A DNA stretch of 64,000 bases. Origin: Primulina eburnea. Taxonomy: Eukaryota; Streptophyta; Magnoliopsida; Lamiales; Gesneriaceae. Positions 1 to 9,930 of this stretch are shown here, in pieces. Every line of letters begins with the position of its first letter. The stretch's first letter is position 1. Under the pieces are notes generated by a model. It made no database searches. It was not told where the DNA came from and worked only from the letters and a program-made list of their open reading frames with translations. The stretch is from assembly GCF_022965805.1 (NCBI RefSeq), contig NW_027331346.1:124001-188000 (forward strand), given 5' to 3'. The position numbers were made by a program, and so were the translations under genes.

Positions 1-1628
1 AGTGTGTGGCTTGTGTGGGTTCGATCCATGCTTTCCTGCTACACCAGTTGTGTGAGGGCCTTCTCCAGCCCTGGACCAGACCCTGGTGATTCTCAGATGG
101 GGTCTTGAAGGGCTCGAACCACGTTGGTGTCGTCGGAACAAACGATCAAGCCACGTTGGAAAGGGTAGTCTCGGTAGGGGGTTGTTGTCATTTCTTGGTT
201 CTTATGAGTCAACCGCATGCATGGGGTGGGTGTCTTGGTTCAGGGGCGTTCCTTGGGGTCTGGTCTAGGTCCACAGTAGGCTGGTTCATGGCTGGTGCGA
301 CGGGCATAGCTTGTGGCGTGAGTTTTGGGGAGAAAGGTTTACATGAGGTGGCTAAATAGGATAGGACCGAGAGGTTTGGGCATTTCTGGAAATATCAGCC
401 GTGAGTTGGAAAGTTTAATGACATTGTTTTAGGACCTTTTAAGTGTTTTTAAGATATGGTAAAAAGTTGGGAATAATTTGATTGAGTTTCGGTTCAATTC
501 GGGTTAAAACCGGGACCTCGGTCTAAGTTTTAAACAAATCGGTTAAGTTATGAAATGGGCTCGGGATATGTCTAAGAATGTTTTTAAATATGTTTTGGAA
601 CAATTTAAGGATTTTGTAAGCTTCGGGTCAATTTTAGAGGTCCAGGGGTAAAACGGTAATTTTTGGGTTTCTAGGGGCAAAATGGTCATTTTGCACCCGG
701 GGTGAGATTTTGGTCATGGCAGCGCCCTGAGCACAAAATTATGATATTTAAAATGTTTATGCATCATGTTTACGATTTTTACGCAAGTATGATAAATACG
801 GTGCATGCTTGGTTTAAAGGAAAAATTATGTATATGCATGTTTTTATTAAGTGATGAATATGATGACCCGTTTTGAAGGAAGTGATTTAGTTGTGACTAA
901 CACGATGACATGATGACATGTAAGGCCCGGGCTCAGTGGGCGGGTAATGCCGTCTCTGATGACCCTCGCCGCCGGGTACCGCGGTTACACGTAGATGGAT
1001 CCATCAAGTGACATGATGACATGATAACACGAAAGTCACAGCTAATGAACGGAATTCAAATTAAGATTTTAACACGTATATGCTGATACGATGATACATG
1101 TTATTACCATGTTTTGACAGGTCACAGTTACGCATACGCATTGATAACATGATGAGACATGTTTTGACACGATACCATTTTACACGACACGCTTATGTTC
1201 ATGTTTTTAAGCTCATGAAATGTATGTTGATTATACTATTTTTCACTGCTGTGTGCTACGTATATGTACTCGTTATTACTGGTACAGGTGTGTTGAGTCT
1301 TTAGACTCACTAGGCGTGTGTGATGCAGGTGAGCATTTTGAGAAGGAGACAGGAGGTGCGAACTCTGAGTAGGCAGTCCTGGTGCGGTGACATAACCCGA
1401 GGACCGCGCATTTTTCCGCATTTTGAGTGTTGGTTTTGGAGAGGAGTTAAACATTTTGTTTACGTCGAGGATTTTCATGATTTTTACTCATTTACGTTTA
1501 CGTCGATGTTGGTTATTTTTAACTGCGATATTTTCATTGTTAAATAAATATGATCATTTTAAATGCTAAATTTTAAAATGAGAGCTCAAAAAAAAAAGTT
1601 CCGCATTTTAAAACGAGTAGACGTTTCA
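1..1628 (+). repeat. 5' LTR, 3' portion
   Basis: Aligns base for base with 5024-6655 and ends in ...GACGTTTCA just before the primer binding site. The ORFs here (for example near 86-359 and 1098-1304) recur in the second LTR and are not genes. A conserved GC-rich block at about 925-1010 (GGGTACCGCGGTTACACG) is shared with the LTRs at 3902, 19209 and 30436. Confidence 0.85.
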
Positions 1629-1630
1629 GT

Positions 1631-1642
1631 TGGTATCAGAGC
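1631..1642 (+). other. Primer binding site (initiator tRNA-Met type)
   Basis: TGGTATCAGAGC, two bases after the LTR end, is the standard plant PBS complementary to the 3' end of initiator methionine tRNA. Confidence 0.9.
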
Positions 1643-3887
1643 AAGGGTCCTATATAGGGTTGTGTCACCGCCAGCTTCTGCCGCTCAGTCTTCAAGCCTC
1701 AAGTCTGTAAACTTTTATGATTTAAATGTTTTAATGTTTCTAATGCTATCACCTGCATGTTTACATGATATACGTTTTACAGTACATGTTTATCTCTTAG
1801 TATGTTTTGAGATTAGATGTTTGAAAATTTTTATGCATATTGCGACATGAGTTGAGAAATCATATGATTTTCATGCATACTGGTTTTGTGGTAGAATTGG
1901 ACATGATTAGGAATTTGGCTATTGGGCGTTAGGAAATGGTTGAAAATGATTTGACTAAATTTATTTGTGGTTAGTAGTACTCATGTTTTATTTTTTGGGT
2001 CATAAATTAATCATGAAAAATTATGAATGCTTTTGGGACATGTATATTTTCTAAGAAATTACTGATGGTACATGGTGGTAGTTGAGTTAAATTTTGAGGA
2101 TTTCATGTAAGGAATAATGATTGGAAGACTACGACGATCTTTGGAAGTATCAAATGTAAAATTTATTTAGGATGTATGCTCTAACTAGTTGGATTTAAGG
2201 ATTGAATTGCATTAATTGCGAATTTTAAGGATCTAATTATGATAACCAAAAAATTGAGGACCTAAGTGGAAAATAAAATCCTAAGAGACTATTTTCGAAT
2301 TTATGGAATTTTTTGACTAAATTCTGAGTTTCGAGAATTTTAGGGTTTAATGAGGCTAAGTCGAAAATTTTATCGGGAAAAAAATACAAATTTTGAAGAG
2401 CTGTAGGGCCAAATTGTAATCTTCGAGAACTTTAAGGACCAAATTGCAAATTCTGAAAATTTTGAGGATTTAATTCGAACTTTGAGGAACACTTGGGTTA
2501 AATCAATAATTTTCGAGGTTATGGGAATTGATTTTGGGTTTAATAAGCTTGAAGTTGTTGAACTTTAGGTACGAGAAACCTATAAAATGGAATTAGGAAC
2601 GCCAAAAACTTATGGGTATTTGTGGGATTTTCGAAATTAAGGACAAACTGGATAACTCTTCGAGAAAATTATGAATTAATTTTGCAAATTTTTAGAAATT
2701 TGGGGACTAGTTTAGCAATAAGCGAGAATCGAATGGTTTAAATGATAGGAACTTTTGATGATTTAGATTTGAAGAAGGGATATTTAGAACTTTGAATCAT
2801 CTGAGTTATAAGGTTATAAGGAATGGTAATCAAAGGCTTCGTAGGATAAATCAATCTTGAGCTTGAAAATTTAAGTGTTAATGAAATAATGTTGTGGCAA
2901 ATTAAGAATTTGAGACAATTTAAGGTGGAGTGGATCGGTTAATTAAGTTATAAGAGTAGACATTGAGCTAACAAAATTTTGGGAATTTTAGTTTGATGTA
3001 TTATAAGTTTTAATCATGATCTTAAGAGTTAAATTTATACTTTTGTTGGAATTTGATTTTCCTAGAAAGTTGGGTGCGATTGATGGTTAGGCTACTCGAT
3101 AGACACATATAAGAAATCTAAAATCGTGATATGGGGATTTTAGAACTCTAGAGGCTATAAGCAAAGTTGATTTATTAGAGTTAATCTAAGGCTATCATGG
3201 AATAGCTTACTAAGTTTTATACGCTAGAATTAATTAAACATTAAGAATGCAATATTCGTTCCAACGAGGAAAGCCCAAGTGTCTTAGGCATCAACTTTAT
3301 TGTAATTGGAAAAATAATAGTTTAAGCATGTATGTGATACTAGAAGGGTTTTATTATTAAGGTAGAAGATCGATATCGCATATTTTGGATTTTATGAATT
3401 ATCACTACTCGAAATTTAAGATTTGAATTTAATATTTTTGGATGTACTTGTAAATAATTAAGTTTGTAAGTTTGGTGCCGTAAGATAAAGATTCGATTCA
3501 AGGATATTAGGCTAATATTATTACGTGGTTGAGGTAAAGTTTAACATTTAAGTGTTTTACCAAGGATATAAGTCGATCAGTAAATTTTGGTGCTAAGGTT
3601 TCTTAGGGTGAACTGCATAAATACAAATGTAATCTAATATTGGGAAGTTTGAAAAAAGTCAAAATTCGAGGCCTGAGTAAAATAGAACTAAGTCACCATA
3701 AGTCGTTCTACGCAAACGAGGATTTTGGTAGGCAATTTGATTAAGATTGAAGAGACGTAAGGACATCTTACACTTATTTTATCAGATCAGAGTAGCACGG
3801 CGGAAGCGTGGATTATTGGGATACTAGAATTAAGAATCTAACTTTTGATTATTGAGGATAAGCGAATTTCGGGGACGAAATTCAATT

Positions 3888-3897
3888 TAAGGGGGGT
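3888..3897 (+). other. Polypurine tract
   Basis: TAAGGGGGGT just upstream of the 3' LTR start (TGTCACGTCC at 3902), the priming site for plus-strand DNA synthesis in LTR elements. Confidence 0.85.
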
Positions 3898-3901
3898 AGA
3901 T

Positions 3902-6655
3902 TGTCACGTCCCGAAAATTTGAAGTTCCACGTGAACCACATGCATGCAAGTTATTAAATCTCTTTGGTATTTTATTTAATTATTTTAAAGCATTAAATGC
4001 ATGTTTATCTCATTAAATTGTGTTTAATTATTTTTATGCATTTTATTCATAATTCATGCATGATAGGATTTAATTCATGAAATTTTAAAAGTTCATGCAA
4101 TCTAGGTTTTTATTAAATTAAGGGTTTAATTATTTTTATGCATTTTATGCATAATTATTGCATGACAGAATTTATTTCATGATATTTTTAGAAGTTCATG
4201 CATTAAGGTTTCTAGATGCATTTCACGTCCGAACGAGGAACGGAGACTGGAGAATTTTCAGGAAAAATTATTTTATTACACGAATTATTTTTATAAATTA
4301 ATTTAAAGAGTTTTTAAGTGTATTTTTTCGAAAATGGGAATTTTTGGGTATTTTTACCCGCCGGATTTTAATTTTTAACAGTTTGTCGAATCGGGGGACT
4401 TTTTGAGGGTTCGGCTATTATTTTCAAAAACTTTCCAACACGAAATATTTTACGGGAGTGTGTTTGGATTTAATGGGCCTAATTTTGGGCTTATTGGGCT
4501 TAAAACATTTTTTTAGCTTTTAAATGATAATTGTTGGCCCATTAAAGTTATTTTATTATTTAATTAACACTTAAACACCCCCTTAACCTAAACCTAAACT
4601 CCACTCAGCCGACACACTCCTATCATCAACAATTCTCCTCGCTTTCTTCACCAGCAACCCCAAGAAGGCCTCGGTTCTTGCTTGTTCTTGCACCCAAGGA
4701 TCTCCGGCGCTCCTCTCTTCATTCTTCTCACGATTTTACATTTACCAGGCATGCTTTGTATCATTCTTTCTGCATCATACATGTATTATATACTGATGAA
4801 TGTTTTTATGCATGATATGTTTCGATCCAGCCCTATACATAACAGATGGGTTCGGTTTTCACACGTTCATGCTATCTTTTCATTTGTGCTCATGTTTTCT
4901 GGTTTTGGTGCAAGGGGCCGCTGTAGTGTGATGGTATTGGGCTGTCCAGATCATGGTTTTTAAGGTTTGCGTGATGGTGTGCACGGCTGATCGGGTACGG
5001 TTGTAGTCGGTGAGTGCCGATCGAGTGTGTGGCTTGTGTGGGTTCGATCCATGCTTTCCTGCTACACCAGCTGTGTGAGGGCCTTCTCCAGCCCTGGACC
5101 AGACCCTGGTGAGTCTGAGATGGGGTTTGGAAGGGTTCGAACCACGCTGGTGTCGTCGGAACAAGCGATCAAGCCACGTTGGAAAGGGTAGTCTCGGTAG
5201 GGGGCTGTTGCCATTTCTTGGTTCTTATGAGTCAACTGCATGCATGGGGCGGGTGGCCTGGTTCAGGGGCGTTCCTTGGGGTCTGGTCTAGGTCCACAGT
5301 AGTTCATGATTGGTGCGACGGGCATAGCTTGTGGCGTGAGTTTTGGGGAGAAAGGTATACATGAGGTGGCTAAATAGGATAGGACCGAGAGGTTTGGGCA
5401 TTTCTGGAAATATCAGCCGTGAGTTGGAAAGTTTAATGACATTGTTTTAGGACCTTTTAAGTGTTTTTAAGATATGGTAAAAAGTTGGGAATAATTTGAT
5501 TGAGTTTCGGTTCAATTCGGGTTAAAACCGGGACCTCGGTCTAAGTTTTAAACGAATCGGTTAAGTTATGAAATGGGCTCGGGTTACGTCTAAGAATGGT
5601 TTTAAATATGTTTTGGAACAATTTAAGGAGTTTGGTAAGCTTCGGGTCAATTTTAGAGGTCCAGGGGTAAAACGGTAATTTTTGGGTTTCTAGGGGCAAA
5701 TTGGTCATTTTGCACCCGGGGTGAGATTTTGGTCATGGCAGCGCCCTGAGCACAAAATTATGATATTTAAAATGTTTATGCATCATGTTTACGATTTTTA
5801 CGCAAGTATGATAAATACGGTGCATGCTTGGTTTAAAGGAAAAATTATGTATATGCATGTTTTTATTAAGTGATGAATATGATGACCCGTTTTGAAGGAA
5901 GTGATTTAGTTGTGACTAACACGATGACACGATGACATGTAAGGCCCGAGCTCAGTGGGCGGGTAATGCCGTCGCTGATGACCCTCGCTGCCGGGTACCG
6001 CGGTTACACGTAGATGGATCCATCGACTGACAGGATGACATGATGACATGATAACACGAAAGTCACAGCTAATGAACATAATTCAAATTAAGATTTTAAC
6101 ACGTATATGCTGATACGATGATACATGTTATTACCATGTTTTGACAGGTCACAGTTACGCATACGCATTGATAACATGATGAGACATGTTTTGACACGTT
6201 ACCATTTTACACTACACGCTTATGTTCATGTTTTTAAGCTCATGAAATGTATGTTGATTATACTATTTTTCACTGCTGTGTGCTATGTATATGTACTCGT
6301 TATTACTGGTACAGGTGTGTTGAGTCTTTAGACTCACTAGGCGTGTGTGATGTAGGTGAGCATTTTAAGAAGGAGATAGGAGGTGCTGAACTCTGAGTAG
6401 GCAGTCCTGGTGCGGTGACATAACCCAAGGACCGCGCATTTTTCCGCATTTTGAGTGATGGTTTTGGAGATGAGTTAAACATTTTGTTTACGTCGAGGAT
6501 TTTCATGATTTTTACTCATTTACGTTTACGTCGATGTTGGTTATTTTTAACTGCAATATTTTCATTGTTAAATAAATATGATCATTTTAAAAGCTAAATT
6601 TTAAAATGAGAGCTCAAAAAAAAAATTTCATATTTTAAAACGAGTAGACGTTTCA
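3902..6655 (+). repeat. 3' LTR (2754 bp)
   Basis: Starts TGTCACGTCC after the polypurine tract and ends ...GACGTTTCA, at the same base as the 5' copy. Its order (ACGAGGAACGGAGAC motif, U3 text near 4330-4520, a C-rich CCTAAACCTAAACTCC stretch near 4580, GGTACCGCGGTTACACG block near 6000) is shared by the LTRs at 19209 and 30436, which marks one superfamily of long LTRs. Confidence 0.88.
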
Positions 6656-7991
6656 ATTTCATTCATGTTCATCAATCAATTTGAAAAATTTAGAGAACAA
6701 TCATGAGATTTGGTGAGTTTGAAACTTATAACTTCTAAACAACTCTGTGATTTTCATTTGACATTGAAATAAATTTTTGCAAACACATATATGATTGAGG
6801 CAATCTTTGATTTTATTTGGGCCTATTTATATTGTTCATAAATATTCAATTGAAGCCCTCTTGAGCCTATATGAGAAAAGAATTGTGTTTTTGAAATTTC
6901 TTGGAAGACAGACACTTTTCTTTTGAATATATATGTATTTGGTTGATGAATTGAGACACCATTTTTTCACGATGATTAGATTCTACTTTGTGTTGGTGAG
7001 TTGAGTTTTGTCTAGAACTATCCAAACAACACTAGAGGCGAAATACGGACAAACTATGATTTAGGAATGATTTAAGTGATTTTTTTTTGATCGATTGAGT
7101 CTTTCAAGCCACCAAATAAAAATAATTTATCATTTTTCACCTCTTTGTAGCTTATATGAATTCGAATGGCACACGTGAATATGTGTAAAATACCCCCATT
7201 CGATATCCTTTCAAATATCCCACATTTACCAACCTTTTGAATATCTTATACATTTATTTCCTACCTTTTCAAGGGAGTAAGAATTTAAAAGATTAAAGAA
7301 AGTGAAATTCTCTTACAAAAGAAAAAAAATAAATAAATAAATGATGAATGAAGTTTGATGGAAGAAGTTGGAGAAAAAGGAGAGAAAAAGAGATGAAATG
7401 AATAAAAAATGGAGATAAAAGAAAAGTGGAGTATGCAAAAGAGATAAAAATTCAACTTACTCACTTATTTGAATTCATAATCTTCATTTGTAGCCATAAG
7501 CCAAGGCCTAACATTACAACCATTGTAAATCCTATTGACCTAGTCATAGTTGTCCAATATACTAGTGGAGAGGGATTAGGAGGATCAAGCCTATGGACAA
7601 TCGATAAACACTTCCATTGAGTATGAATCTTGATCAATTTTACACACACCTCATTGCATCAAATATTTATTGGGTATTCCTTTCTTGAATGCATATTGCT
7701 TTGAACCCAATTTTTACCGAAAAAGACTTCTTGATTTGTGTTTGTTAAAAAATTGAAATCGATTGAGAATGTTTTGAAACATGAGTTGAGGAGATTAGAA
7801 ATTAAGAAAATTAACCAATTTCATGATTATATCGGGATGAAAAATTGGTTGGATTGATTTAACTTGTGAATGTATGAAGATTTAGTTAAATATCTTGAGG
7901 CCAAGTTCTTTTAAAAAAATATTTCATGACTTGTTTGTTTGTGTGTTTTATTTTTGCTCGGGACTAGCAAAAACCTAAGTTTGGGGGAGTT
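6656..7991 (+). mobile_element. 3' interior remnant of an Athila-like Ty3/gypsy element
   Basis: AT-rich and purine-rich sequence without an intact ORF, ending in GACTAGCAAAAACCTAAG followed by TTTGGGGGAG and an LTR start. That closing phrase is typical, as I remember it, of Athila/Calypso-like elements upstream of their 3' LTR. No gag or pol domain is recognisable, so the body is degenerate or truncated. The left edge abuts the LTR end at 6655. Confidence 0.5.
7979..7989 (+). other. Polypurine tract of the Athila-like element
   Basis: GTTTGGGGGAG immediately before the LTR start TGATAAGTGC at 7992. Confidence 0.65.
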
Positions 7992-9375
7992 TGATAAGTG
8001 CAATTTATTGCACTTTTATTACTTGTTTTTAACTTGGAATTATGTGATTCTTGAGCAGATTTTATGTGATTTGTTGTTATTTTTGTTGTTATAGTTCGGA
8101 AGCTTAGAATGAGAGTGTGAAGTATTAAAGTGTTGAATTGGATAGTGCAAAAGATAAAAAAAATACAGTAGCTATACCACACCCGCGCTTATCCATGCAC
8201 CGCACCCACGGTGAAGTAGTGCACCCACACTAGAACAAATACTGCACCTGCGCTCACACACCAGAAGCAGCACCGCACCCGCGGTAGGTCCTTAACCGCA
8301 CCCGCGGTCTTCGCAAGACAGAATCCGGAAAATCTGTAACTTGGTGTGCTGCGCATGAAAGTCTAAGAATTTGGTGTGCTGCGACTTGAGGCTTGTCTGG
8401 ACTATAAAAAGACATCATTTACTTACCATCTAGGGTATTGGGGAGCCAAGGGAAGAGTGGAGGCTGCTGCTAGGAGATTGAAGATTCAAGTTCATCAAGT
8501 TCTTTTGGGAAATCTGATGCACAACTCCGGGGACGGAATCAGCACTTCAAACTCTTGTTCTAAGTTCTTCTTTCTTTTATTTTTCATTTGATATGTCTTG
8601 TTTTAAAACCATGTTTTGTTGTTGTGATTGTGTTATTATGAACTAATTTTTATTTATAGAGAAAAGATGGAACAAAACTAGAAACCATGTGTTATAAGTT
8701 ATGAACTAAGCTATTTAAGTTCTTCATATTGTTCATTTGTATTGTTCTACTCTTAATGCTTTCATTTTATTGGCTATATTTTGAATAATTTATATGTTTA
8801 CAATTTATCACTCGGAAGAGGAAATTATAAACAAGAAAAGGGAAAAATACATCAATGGTATTTATAGAGTTCGGGAGGCCTATAATGCTATCGAAGCCTA
8901 TAGAGAATCTAGTGCTTGATGTGTTATTTAAATGTAGATTGTTGACGGGAACGTCACAATTCATTTTTAGATAACTAATATTTACTTAATACTCGGAAGT
9001 GGGGGTAGATAATAATAGGATTCTTGGCTAATGAATAAGAAGGATTTTTATAACATAGCTAATAGAAATTACACATGGTGGACAGTTGCGTGAAATCGGA
9101 CCTCTAGATCTTTATTCCATTGTTATTTGTTACAATTTGGTGTTACATTTAAATCCCTTTTCAATTTAATTATTCTTGCAACCAAATCTTTTAATTGAAT
9201 TATAAAAATAAAGTCGAGACTATTTTAATCACAAGTACTAATATACATTTATATACATACTCCTCGTGGGATCGACACTTGTACTCAAAAATACATTTTA
9301 CTATAACTTGACGTCGTGCGCTTGCGAGCAATCAAGAAAACACGCAACACGTGCCTTAGCGTTTTTGTGCTCAAA
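7992..9375 (+). repeat. Athila-like 3' LTR
   Basis: Begins TGATAAGTGC after the polypurine tract. Near its end (9260-9375) it carries CTCGTGGGATCGACACTTG and CGTCGTGCGCTTGCGAGC, phrases characteristic of the LTR end of Athila-type elements. U3 holds repeated GC-rich near-palindromes CCGCACCCGCGGT (8180-8311) and two copies of TTGGTGTGCTGCG, upstream of a TATA box at 8403. The exact right end is not resolved; GTGCTCA at about 9374 is my best reading. Confidence 0.6.
8403..8409 (+). promoter_or_regulatory. TATA box of the Athila-like LTR
   Basis: TATAAAA in GGACTATAAAAAGAC, downstream of the GC-rich repeats and in the place expected for the LTR promoter. Position and motif only. Confidence 0.5.
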
Positions 9376-9389
9376 AACTTGATAATACG

Positions 9390-9930
9390 TACGTAGGGCT
9401 TGCATTGGAGAGGCGGAGATGAAATTTTCTTGAAAACCTAGGGAGGATTCGGGAGTGGCTGCTTGTTTGCTTCTCAAAACGAGAGGGAAGGCTGCTGTTG
9501 AGTGGGTAGGGGACGGCTGCTAGGTTAGAGTAGGGTTAGGGTTTGGTTAGGGTAGTGTTTAAATAAAATACAAAACACTAATGGGCCCTTAATTAAATTT
9601 TAAAAAGATTAAAAGAGTTTTGAACCTATTAAGCATTAAAACAAACCCATCGAGCCCAATAACACTTCCAAAAAATATTTTGTTTGGGTAAGTTTTGAAA
9701 AATATTGCCCGAACCCTCAAAAAGTCCTCCGAATCGCTAAAATTTTTGTATCGATTTAAAATACGGCCCGAAGAGTAAAAAAACCCCAACCAAGGCCTAT
9801 TTTCGAAATTCTCCCTCAAATACACCTTATATTAAATAATTAAAAATAATTATTCCATAAAAATATTTTACTGATTATCTCCGGTCTCTTTTATTTGTTC
9901 TAGTGCGAAATACATCTAAACACCCTATGA
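9390..9930 (-). repeat. Old LTR fragment, minus orientation
   Basis: 9580-9830 is the reverse complement of text found at 12960-13190 and, more weakly, 4330-4560 (AATTAAGGGCCCATT..., the stretch ending TTTTTGAGGG). It is therefore a 5' piece of the same long-LTR superfamily in opposite orientation. No gene is present; the ORF at 9589-9825 is a shadow. Confidence 0.6.

Larger units (their letters stand above)
1629..3901 (+). other. Non-coding interior of the LARD-like element
   Basis: 2.27 kb of AT-rich sequence with stops in all frames and no recognisable domain. Between about 2200 and 2700 it repeats a loose phrase of roughly 35-40 bases built around GGACCAAATTG...AATTTTCGA. The same phrase fills the intron-like insert of element A at 14390-14680. 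A block near 2165-2210 (TGTATGCTCTAACTAGT and what follows) resembles the middle of that insert and of the shorter insert in element B. The interior may therefore descend from the gag-protease intron of an autonomous relative; this is inference by eye. Confidence 0.6.
1..6655 (+). mobile_element. Non-autonomous Ty3/gypsy-type LTR element (LARD-like), cut by window start
   Basis: Two direct LTR copies (1-1628, incomplete on the left, and 3902-6655) flank a 2.27-kb interior with a primer binding site at its left end and a polypurine tract at its right end. No gag, protease, reverse transcriptase or integrase similarity is visible in any frame, so the element could only move with proteins supplied by a relative. 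The PBS and the sequence just before the polypurine tract look like those of the Tekay/Del-like chromoviruses elsewhere in the window, which suggests the helper. The LTR copies differ by only a few percent by eye, so this is a fairly young insertion. Target duplication cannot be tested because the left end lies outside the window. Confidence 0.8.

Noticed and set aside
1098..1304. 68-codon ORF seen also at 6125-6331 with nearly the same protein
   Set aside because: It is conserved only because both lie in the two LTR copies of one element; AT-rich hydrophobic text without a domain.
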